64,000 nucleotides of DNA from contig CAJFCV020000004.1 in NCBI GenBank assembly GCA_904066235.2, positions 6,138,001 through 6,202,000 of the forward strand, in the 5' to 3' direction. The position numbers and the translations under genes are program-made. Below, piece after piece: positions 35,201-44,600 of the stretch. This stretch comes from Bursaphelenchus xylophilus (taxonomy: Eukaryota; Nematoda; Chromadorea; Rhabditida; Aphelenchoididae). A model generated the notes under the pieces. That model worked only from the letters and a program-made list of their open reading frames with translations, was not told the origin of the DNA and ran no database searches. The stretch's first letter is position 1. Every line of letters starts with the position of its first letter.

Positions 35201-36788
35201 CAGGGAAGTAGAAAGGGAGAAAAGGCGGCTCTCCAAGGCATCCGTGATTCTGTCCGAAACCGGAGAGAAGGAGGCAAAGAGCCGCTCCAAGTCTAAGGAA
35301 AGAAGGGTTCGGGATTCTAAGATAAAGAAATCGATTCGACATAACGACACTCCTATAATAGAAACGCCGTTAACTCGTGATGAAAGTACGCCTAGAAGGG
35401 AGTCTAGTGGAGGTACGTCAAAAGGAGACGATAGTGGTATCGCAGAGGAATCCGAACTTCATGATACAGCCAGACAATCAAGACGTCTATCAGCGTCTTC
35501 GACAAGAGATGTAATGTTTGTAGAGCAGCCAAGCCCATCATATGATATTGTTCAGGAGCCGGCTCCGCCCTCGCCACTCAATGAAGACACAACATCTGAA
35601 CTTAAGAGGCCGACGACTGCTTCAGGACGGCCGCAAACCGCAATGGGTAGACCGGGCACCGCGGCTGCACGGCCGGCTCCGCCAAAAGTGAAAAAGACGA
35701 AACTTGCTGATATTGACCCGGTTGCTGTTAACCAACAGCCTATCTCGTTTGAAAAGTCGACAGTAATCGTTGATGGCGAACCTCTAAAAGAAGACGAAGG
35801 ATTTCTGGTGGATGAGGAGGATACCCCTGAAGCAATAACCACGTCGGACGGAACTAATATCAAGGACCTTACGACTGACTCTCAGGATCATGGGGCCCTC
35901 ATTAATAGAATCATAGAGAACACCAGAGACTTGGAAAAGGATGGACTCGATGTCGAAGACATGGAGTTTGACCTTCACGAATACAAGAAGATACGATTGG
36001 AGGTTGAGGGAGTTCAAAAAAGTCTTCAGAACTCCGCACAGACTGTCCAGCCATTAAGCAGAACATTGGAATTTATTTCTGAAGACTTGACATTCTTAAT
36101 CAAAGAAGTGGAAATTAATCGACGAACGGCGACGGAGACAAAACAACAAGCAGTAGCGTTGAAGTCAAATAAGAATGAAGGCGTTGGTTCGTACTATGCT
36201 CAACTCAGGAATATGGACGACGAACTGAAGGATGTCCGCTCACAAATCTCCAAGTTTATGGCACAAATTATCGAAAACGAAAAAAGACTAAACGAATTAA
36301 TGATTAATAATTAGGTTAGCCCTGGGATAGTAATATTTTAGTCACTATACAGAAAGTAATGAAAGGTTTGTTTTCAGGAGCCTCCCTTCAGTTCAATACC
36401 TCCGCTAATGCCTCGGACTAACCATAAGATCCGTCAACTGATAATCGAGAATCTACCTGTGGAGAAGGGCTTGGTAAAGATATTGCAATATGTGATTCAA
36501 CATCATCGCGAAGCCGCGGATGGAATCGTCAGACTAAAACCTCACTTTTCCGTGTATCGGTATGTTTTTTTTTATCAACATTAATCTCTCTTTTTCAGGG
36601 ACATTCTGTTTGTCGCTCTTGACCAATTTGGTCGTAGCGTAAATCGAGAACAATTCGACCGTGAGTTCCAAATCCAAGTCGAACGTCTGCCAGCCCGGGT
36701 CATCCAGCTCTTGCAGAAGGGAGATATCCTTCCTCAGTTGATGGTAATCGCATGCAGACGTTTGTTCCTGCCATTGGATATGAATTGA
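29271..36788 (+). CDS. DENN domain-containing protein 4 (Rab GEF, Crag/DENND4 family)
   Basis: DENND4 proteins activate Rab10 and related Rabs in secretory and basolateral traffic. Eighteen exons join in phase to 1,481 residues: 29271-29444, 29490-29867, 29904-30137, 30377-30523, 30562-30705, 30741-30932, 30971-31383, 31423-31685, 31721-31939, 31983-32182, 32216-32701, 32736-33012, 33047-33175, 33210-33491, 33533-33792, 33887-34162, 36378-36559, 36599-36788. N-terminal MABP-like part ([19 protein letters not shown]), then uDENN-cDENN ([67 protein letters not shown]), dDENN ([12 protein letters not shown]), a PPR-like helical stretch ([20 protein letters not shown]) and a C-terminal domain with CPTCES/CPLCLTS. 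The tail [15 protein letters not shown] is conserved in DENND4. The 2.2-kb penultimate intron hosts dyf-11. The protein is shorter in its Ser-rich middle than human DENND4. Confidence 0.9.
30187..30311. mobile_element. Small foldback MITE in a DENND4 intron
   Basis: Ends are CTTCTTTTTGCACTGTGCG and GCACAGTGCAAAAAGCTTCG, imperfect inverted repeats. The GCACTGTGC core resembles the interior palindromes of the 990-1183 element. About 125 bp; sits in intron 30138-30376, the only enlarged intron in the 5' half of the gene. Confidence 0.55.
34277..34290 (+). promoter_or_regulatory. X-box (RFX/DAF-19 site) upstream of dyf-11
   Basis: GTTTCCATGACAAC fits the 14-bp X-box consensus RYYNYYWTRRNRAC at every position. 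It lies 441 bp upstream of the dyf-11 start, inside the DENND4 intron. DAF-19/RFX factors drive IFT genes through this motif in nematodes; most known sites are closer to the start. Confidence 0.75.
34731..36314 (+). CDS. dyf-11: IFT54 / TRAF3IP1 (intraflagellar transport), intronless, nested
   Basis: IFT-B subunit needed for cilium assembly; binds tubulin and IFT20. One uninterrupted 527-codon frame. The N-terminal calponin-homology-like domain is clear (residues 1-115: [20 protein letters not shown] then [14 protein letters not shown] and [19 protein letters not shown]). Residues 120-215 are Lys/Glu/Arg-rich, the expected basic linker. The middle has [20 protein letters not shown], the family's Pro-rich motif before the C-terminal coiled coil ([15 protein letters not shown] to the end, about 130 residues). 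The start is the first Met and aligns with the family N-terminus. It lies wholly within intron 34163-36377 of the DENND4-type gene, same strand, stop 63 bp before the host's next exon. No poly-A tract or flanking direct repeat was seen. An X-box lies upstream. Confidence 0.93.
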   Translation: MEVAQTRELFAPLIKRPEMKDSLLVRPPFKFIHDIVREIVKSTGYLGNVFSADELDYAKASTSKDSKASFLKKLKSNINTDGSLDSVSASKIIAGKEPELTNLLLQKLAVNAAAANVGKPTKQSKTSKTRSSDRDKSKEKKKKPEEKEERKSKKERDREVEREKRRLSKASVILSETGEKEAKSRSKSKERRVRDSKIKKSIRHNDTPIIETPLTRDESTPRRESSGGTSKGDDSGIAEESELHDTARQSRRLSASSTRDVMFVEQPSPSYDIVQEPAPPSPLNEDTTSELKRPTTASGRPQTAMGRPGTAAARPAPPKVKKTKLADIDPVAVNQQPISFEKSTVIVDGEPLKEDEGFLVDEEDTPEAITTSDGTNIKDLTTDSQDHGALINRIIENTRDLEKDGLDVEDMEFDLHEYKKIRLEVEGVQKSLQNSAQTVQPLSRTLEFISEDLTFLIKEVEINRRTATETKQQAVALKSNKNEGVGSYYAQLRNMDDELKDVRSQISKFMAQIIENEKRLNELMINN

Positions 36789-37112
36789 TGTATCCCTGTG
36801 ATTCTCTGATCTCATTTTACATATATTGACATTTACTAATCGCTAAACCTTTGAGCCGTTGCCTTTTCTCTTTCTCTTATTGTCACAACTATATGGGTTA
36901 CAACATAATCAACGAGTTTTTGGCCGTCTTCGAATTTATATGAATCTTTTAACTCTCTAAGCTGTTATTATTAACGAAAATAAAGAGAGCGTGTAAACAT
37001 CTGGTTGAGCGCTTGAATGTATGTGCCAAAGTCATTATTCTAATGTCGATATTTTACTTAGGCTTACCATAACATTACAACATGTATTGCGTCATCCATT
37101 CCAGGAATAAAG
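36789..37112. other. Intergenic between DENND4-type and TSEN54-like genes
   Basis: AT-rich, with AATAAA at about 36980. An ATTCCAG acceptor at about 37103 immediately precedes the next start, compatible with trans-splicing or an unseen 5' exon. Nothing else visible. Confidence 0.4.
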
Positions 37113-37769
37113 ATGATGAATGTTATCAGAGCCAAACGGAAATCAGAGTTTCTTTTATTAGAAGTGGATATCAAAAAGCAAAAAATAGTAGTAATTCAGC
37201 CAAAGGTACATATTATGAATATTATTCCAACTGTTACAATAAGTTTTATAGAGTTCTCATCTTTCAAAAATGGGTTACTTCGAGGATAAAACCCATTTTT
37301 TGTCCATTGAGGAGACAATTTATTTGGTTCAAATTGGTGCCGCAGCTGTTTTAACCCCCACCTCAACATACCCTTTAAGTTTGTCACAGCTGATCGCACT
37401 ACTTCCTCTTTTTGGAAGTTGCCTTCAACGATTCTCCGTATTTAGCTCCCTTTACAGTAACGGGTTTGTTGTTTCTCGTCTGGAGACTGAAGGGTAATTC
37501 TAGTTATGGTTTTATGTAAACTTATTTTTAGAGTGCAATACTATAAGATTCAAAAAGAACCAGAAGGCTATGAACCGTATTTTATGTTCTTTGCCAGGTA
37601 AATAAGGAGGGATTATTAAGAACCTCCATGCATATTTAGCTCCAACGTGCTACAATCTCTTCCGCAGAACAGAATCATTATCCCCACGGGCAGCACAACC
37701 GTCCCTCGCTTTCGATTTCTGGATTCAAATCAAAGTTTCGATCTGAAAACCACTTTTCTAGTGCAATAA
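37113..37769 (+). CDS. tRNA-splicing endonuclease subunit Sen54-like
   Basis: Sen54 is a structural subunit of the tRNA-splicing endonuclease. Four exons, 37113-37205, 37252-37493, 37532-37597 and 37640-37769, join in phase to 176 residues. The family pattern is present: MGYFEDKTHFLSIEETIYLV (Leu-rich 'sleeAlyLve' motif), then FSVFSSLYSNGFVVSRLETE, the 'vYs.LkrlGyiv.R' motif of Sen54, then a beta-rich YYKIQKEPEGYEPYFMFF. It is short for Sen54, whose N-terminus is often longer; an upstream exon beyond the acceptor at 37103 may be missing, or the nematode protein is compact. Two Met codons occur in tandem at the start. Confidence 0.7.
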
Positions 37770-38676
37770 ACTTGTTTTTGGACTGGATGCGGGTGCAATA
37801 TTGACCGTTAGAACGGGGAGGATTGGGGAAATAAAATGGGCCTTGCCTCGGCCCGCATACCGACGAAAGAATCGAACGATCGGGAAGAAGAGAGTGCGGA
37901 TGCCCTGAGGAAATGGGAACTTGTGTGATCGGGCGTGACGCCGTGCCAAATATTTAATATAGCTGGGAACCTGGAGTGTTCCACTCCTCCGCCCCGACAA
38001 CGCTGCCCACTCTTCTGCATGAGGCCGGCCAATCGCGCTTTATCTCCAGGTGTAATGATTTTTCGGCCGTTTCTCCCTTCTCTGGACGTCTCTCGATCAG
38101 CCACTTTCTCCTCCGGCCAAGTCCGAGATCAAGCAAAGCGGAAAAACCCCTGCGATTTCCGATTTTTTTTTCTTTTCCCTTCTTGAATCTCCAACATTTT
38201 CGTGAGGTCCTCTCGGACAAGGTCGCCAGTCAAACTTCTGTTTCGGCCGTACTCTAACTATCTCCCCGTCTCACACAATGTCCGTTTTTTCGACCGCCCC
38301 TTTCCAAAAAACGAAAAAATTCAACCGCCCGGGGTCGGCATCTGAGTGATTGCTGCCGAGATAATCTGAGGGGATATTACGCCATTCCAGAGTAAAGATC
38401 ACGGCATCCATTTTTGGTATTATCCTCAGTTCATAAGAGGCTCTTGAAACGGCTCTGTTTGTTTGCGTGGGAGGCTTTGGTGTTTTTTGATTTATTCGAA
38501 ACGAAACAGTTGCTTTCAAGCCCTTTTCTTCGCACTTTCGGCCGTTCCGTGGCTTCTGGGATTTGGAGGTTAATTGCGCATTCATAATCTTTGACTTTGT
38601 AGAAGGAACTAGAGAATAAAGATCTTCTCCTTTATCAAGAACCGGCTTCGGCGAGCCGGCCTAGGAAGTTCTCACG
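37770..38676. promoter_or_regulatory. Upstream region of unc-22
   Basis: 907 bp between the Sen54-like stop and the twitchin start, GC-richer than other intergenic regions. It presumably holds the muscle promoter. Open frames of 80-100 codons on both strands here (37758-38585) show no protein resemblance. No TATA box or specific muscle motif is claimed. Confidence 0.45.
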
Positions 38677-41600
38677 ATGCCTGGCGCTCCCCGTTTCACC
38701 CAGAAGCCTTCGATCAAACAGACCGCCACAGGCGATCTGTTGATGGAATGCCACATCGAAGCAGATCCCGCTCCAAATGTTCGCTGGAATCATGCCGGAA
38801 CACCCATCTCTGAATCATCGAGGGTTACTCTGACACTAGACAAAGAGCAAGGATCCTTTTACAAAGCTACCCTAGTGATCAAAGTAAGTTACATTCACCA
38901 CAAATTTGGTTCGGTAAAACATTTAAAAAAATACTTATAGGAACCCAATGCAAATGATGGGGGTGCCTATAAATGCACGGCATCAAATCAGTTAGGGGAA
39001 TCAAATGCGAATATAAACCTGAACTTCGCAGGTACGTTCTAAAAAATGCCTAGATAGTCTTGCAGGTACTGAAGAGAGAGCTGCAACCCCAAGTCAAAAA
39101 GGTCCAACGTTTGTAGGGAAACCCAGGATCATCCCCAAAGATGGAGGCTCTCTCATTTTAATGGAATGTAAAGTTAAGTCAAGTACAAAACCATCAGCTA
39201 AATGGTCGAAAGACGGTGTCCAGTTGAGTATTGGCGGACTCTACCAGGATGTCTTCAGCGACCTTGGAGATGGCACCTATTTGTGTCAGTTGGAGATTCG
39301 GGTAACTAAATAACCTCATTCTATATCACTCTTTTAAGAAACCTACTGCTGGCGAGGCGGGCCAGTATCGGTGCAACATAAAGAATGATCTCGGCGAAAC
39401 TAATGCCAATTTATCCCTTAATTTTCAACAAGACGAAGCAGCCTCAGAAGGCCGCCGTAGTCCATCACAACCCCGTGAAGGAAAGAAGACTCCCAAGGAA
39501 GGATCAAGACCTGGAACACCCTCCCGTAGACGCCGTGATAGATCAGAAACCCCATCACGACGACACAAATCTAAATCCAGAGAAGGATCTCCAAAGAAAT
39601 CAGTCAGATCACGACCAGGAACCCCTCAGCCAGAAGATAGCAAAGACACTTTGCAGCCCGAAGGCTCTCACTCCAGAAGATCTTCAAAGGTCGAGGCCAT
39701 GGAAGTCGATTCTAATGGTAGTAAGGAATCAAAAGAAATCACTTTTAGAACTTATCAGGAATGTAATTTTATTTTTCCAGCAGGCAAACGGAAGAGCGAT
39801 GCAGGTCTCCCTCCGGCTCCTAAAAAAGAGCGAGGCCGAAGCCGATCCAAGAGTCCAGCAGTACAGAAAAAAGAATCCCAGCCAACCAAGAAACCTGTCA
39901 TTGTTCAAGAATTGCAAAGCCAGGTAATCGTGTCTTATTTTTATTCGATTGATTTGGAATGTTAATGTACTGCAGTTTTTTCCAATGATATTTTATTTGC
40001 ACATGGCTTCGAGACAAACCATGAAATAAAAACGCTTAAATTAGAGAGGTGAGAGGGAGAAGAACATTTAGATTATAGCTGAACCTGGCCATTCTATTCA
40101 TTCTCCCCACTTTTCACGTAGAATTGCGTAGGAAGAGGGAAGCGAACAAAGTTTTCTTAGCCTGGCGGCAAATGGCCTGATCTCATTTTTTGTGACTTTC
40201 ATAGGCGTTTTTATGAAAAATGACTCTTGAATACTCTAAACAAACATGAAAACATAAAAACATCTCATCCGGCATTATAGATCGGACATAATGGAGAAAC
40301 CGTTCGTCTGGAAACACACATTGAAACAACCTCTGCAACAAAAATCACTTGGAGCAAAGACAGCACTACACTGCACTCATCATCTACTGAATATAAACAG
40401 ACATTTGATGGGAAGCTAGCTGTTCTTCAGATAACAAAATTCAGCGAATCGAAGGCAGGAAGGTATGAATGTATCGCTGTGAATGAAGCCGGAGAAAGCA
40501 GGACGTCCACAACAGTGAAATTCGAAAAATCGGGTAAATAACTCACGTTTCTGCTGTGAATGGTAACCATAGCCATCTTCCCATAGAATTGATCTTCGAA
40601 CGAGTTTCGACCAGGGGTGGCCGACTGTCAGCAGTTGTTGTGCAATATTACGTAGCGTTGCGCAATTTCTCTGGCGCTACGCGTTTCGGGTCGCGACCCG
40701 CGGGGACAGCTCGGGTCGCGATAAATATTAATATTTTCGCTTCGGGACTGGGAAAAAAGAATTTTTTGGTGAATTTGAAAAAAAATTGAAATATTTCGCT
40801 TCGGGACTTGGGAAAAAGGATTTTTTGAAGGATTTGAACAAATTTTTGAAATGTTTTCGCTTTTATTTGCATACAATCACTACGACTATCTTCTTACTCC
40901 ACTCTCTGGCACTGTCTGTTTAGATCCCGTGCTTCCAGTTAAAACCATAAACAATGGATACGATTTTCTTATTTGCTCGCCGCTTATAAACACTATTTTC
41001 CTAAAAAACTTCAAAAATAAAGCTCAATTCTCAAAAAAATCCTTTTTCCCCAGTCCCGAAGCTAAAACATTTCAAAAATTTTTTCAAATTCACCAAAAAA
41101 TTCTTTTTTCCCAGTCCCGAAGCGAAAATATTAAACGGTATCGTTAACCCGAAATGTCGCGACCCGAGCTGTCCCTGGCCCGAAACGCGTAGCGCCAGAG
41201 AAATTGTGCAACGCTACATAATATTGCACAACAACTTTTGACAGTCGGGATTCGGTGCTTTTTTGCGATTAGTCGCGCGAATTACTATCTCACACGCCTA
41301 ACTGAATTTTGAAATAAAAAAAAATTTTTTTAAGAAACTGAACTCAACGCAGAGCAACAAAGGAAAGATGAGGAACAAAAAAGGAAAGAAGAGATCAAAC
41401 GTCGAGCCGAAGAAAGAAAAAAGGCCGAGGAAAATAAAAAGATTGAAGAAGCACAGAAAACAGAAGAAGCCAAGAAACGGAAAGACGACCTCCAGAAGCG
41501 CCGGACAACCTTCGCAGATCAAGAAACTCCGGAGAAAAAGGAATCAAAAGTAGTAAGCATTCCCTTCTATTTTTAATATAATCGAATCTTCGAATAAAGT

Positions 41601-44600
41601 AGTAAAATTATCTCTTACAGAGCACCAAAAAAGCCACAGCCGAATCAGAGGAGGTAAGTAGACATAATGTCAATTACGAATGGTTTGTGACCAGAAAAGT
41701 GTTACTCTCTAACTTCGAAGGTACATAGTCTAAAGTTTGGATAGGCAAAAACAAAGCTTAAATGCGAGCAGATTCTAGATTTTGGTTGTAAGTTTGTTCA
41801 GTATCCGATATCCTGTGAAGGGCTGGCTGCGCGATCGGCCTGTTTTTTGGTTGAAACAAATTATTCTCGGTCAGATGACGGATTTGTTTTTACTCGGGTT
41901 AATTGTTTTGGCTTAATTAACTTTCAATCCGGTGTATGTATTGCTCTGCGATTTGTTGTTAGGACTGGGATTTGCATATTCCTTTGTCTTCTCGGTTGAT
42001 CTTACTTGATCCTCTTTACCTTTCTTTTTGCAAGATTCCCGGAGGTTTTGATTACTTTTTTCTTGTGTCTCCGCTTTGTACTTTTAACTGATCCGGTCGT
42101 TTTTGCTCTTGTTATTCGTAATCTTACTTTTATCCTTTTAATTCTTTAATGCCGCTGAGGTGAGCTCTTCGTTTATTCTTGGAACCGCGCGCTTCTCGAG
42201 CTGCTCACTTTTGCACCTTTCCAAAAGTTATTCGAACTCGGCCTTTGACCCGTTAGTTCACTGCTGAACTTTCTGGAATTGGAAGAGATTGCAACTGTTT
42301 TCTTATCCTTTTGTTGGACGATCAAAATCTGCCTTTTTAATTATGACACTGGGAGATCAAAGAGCCTCAAAGAAAGGATGGGTTTTGAAAGAAGTTTACA
42401 GATAACTTAAGTCAGCGCGTAATTGCAGAGTACAAATTTATTCCAAATTTATTTTTATTAATCGCTATTTTTGAATGACCCGAAGTAGCAATTTTTCTAT
42501 TGTTTTGGAATCGAAAACCTTTGCGGGGTGCATAATCCGGCATTTCATAACTTACAAATATCTAGCAAATCGGTCATTCTTTGCGCTAATCGTAAGAATT
42601 CCGAGTCTTTGGCAAAAATCTACAAAAATTTACCAGGTTACACGCCAATTTGTCTACACACAAAAAATGGAAAAAAATTTGTCAAAATCGGAGTTTTTAA
42701 ACTTACAATTCCCAATTTTTGGAACTCTTGTACTTTGAAGTACGGGCTTTCATAATCCGTAAAAATTTTAAAAACGGTCCATTTTTGTTTGAGAAAATTT
42801 CGATTTAATTTTTTTTCAAAAAACAAATTGGCGTGCAGATTAGTCCAATTTGACAACCAAGATGACAAACCGAATTTGGATGACGGAGTTATGCATTGAA
42901 TTTTGGGAAGTCCGCAACAATTTTCGATTTGAATTTACTCGAGAAAAATACTGCTGCTTCGGATCCTTCAAGAAAAAATCAAATTGTCGACGGAATCTAC
43001 TTGTAAAGCTTTTAACTATGTTCATTGGCTAGCCTGTAACTTTGCGAAATTTCAAGCTTGATCTTCAAAGTTTTCTGGCTGCAAAGTGAAGAAATGTTTT
43101 CTTTGTTACCTCTTTGCACTTTTTTTGAAATTCATGTATCTTTTGGTAAGTCTGACCAGCCGGTCACCTGTTCCGTGAGTCTTCACGTCCAGTGGAGGTG
43201 TTTTTAACGAGAAATACCGGGCGGCGCAAAAGAGTGGAGAATTACAAAAATGGCCCGATTTGAATTGGCTATAACTTCTATCTTTTTGGGTCAATTAAAT
43301 TTGAATCGTGCATTTTACGCTTTGGAAGACAAAATGTGACGGAATTTGCAATTGTTTAAAATAATCCAATAGATGTAAAAAGGAAAGTTTCTTTATGGGG
43401 GCTCCTACGTTTAGACGGGGCAGGTCAACTTTAGTAAAAATAGTCATTTTCCAGCTGCGAAATAAGCCCGACCGACGAGAAAAATCGACCGAAAGAAGTG
43501 CAAAAATTTACACTTTCTCTTCCCTCGAAAAAGAATAGCAGCATGCAGTGGTTCGGTTGGCCGAGTGGATAAAGCGCTTCCTCGGTATCCTTTTAGAGGT
43601 TGGTTCGATTCCAGCGCGGCTCGGAGGGCCGTAATTAAGACTTTGATGAGCAAAATGAAACTCTAACAAACCAAAAAAATTACTTTACTCTTTTTATACG
43701 TTTTATAGGAAATTAGTGGACATATTGTAAGTCTCCGCCAATCCTTCGTCGAGCGTTAAAAATTATTTTTTGATTTTTTTTGAAAGCTCACCCGAAACAA
43801 ATTGCGAAAAATTACCTTGAACAGTACTAAAGAAAAAAGTAACAATAAAAAAATGAACAGTGGTAGTTCTAAGCCTTATCTTTTGTTTTTTTCCCCCGGT
43901 TCCGAAAGTGTCCAAATTCCGGAAATGTCATGACGCGCTCTTTTGATGGCGATTGTAGCCTTTAATTAAAAAATTATTTAACAAGGAAAGTACTTTTATG
44001 GGGGCTCCTACTTTTTGACGGGACATATCTCAAAAAATCAGAAAAAATGTGCTGATCAAGAATATATAGATCTTAGCTGCCCATTTTAGGTTTTTAGGGG
44101 TGAAAACTCAGTCGGAAGTTGACTTAAAGTCCTATATGAACCCCTTTTCGCTTAATTTTTTCAAAGGTTTACAATTTTTATTTTGGCTTAAAATGGTGTT
44201 TATTGAGTTTCTATGACGTAATAAGACAGTCTTGGCCCAAAAATTTATTTTTCCGACCTTCAACTTCAAAAAAGTTGATTCAGCCCAAAAGGGAAATCGA
44301 ACCCGTGCGGCGTCCCCCCTCTTGATTCCCGGACTACGGCACTAACCACTCGGCCACACCGCTCTCTTCCGAAGGAAGAGATCGAGCGCTCTTTTTATCG
44401 TTTCGAATGTCTGCCTTTTGTAGGGAAATTAAACCAGTTTTTGGGCATTTTCACCCTTAAAAACCTAAAATGGGCAGCTAAGATTTATATATCCTTGATC
44501 AGCGCATTTTTTCTGATTTTTTGAGATATGTCCCGTCAAAAAGTAGGAGCCCCCATAAAAGTACTTTCCTTGTAAAATGATGCCATAGTCACAGAAATTC

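Noticed and set aside
34898..35350. Ser/Phe/Leu-rich minus-strand frames opposite dyf-11
   Set aside because: Antisense shadow of the Lys/Glu-rich linker of IFT54.
37758..38585. Several 80-104-codon frames upstream of unc-22
   Set aside because: Overlap each other on both strands in a GC-richer stretch and show no homology or splice sites.
20341..44372. Functional tRNA genes
   Set aside because: A and B boxes are good, but acceptor stems do not pair in any of the three, and all are in transposon-like DNA.
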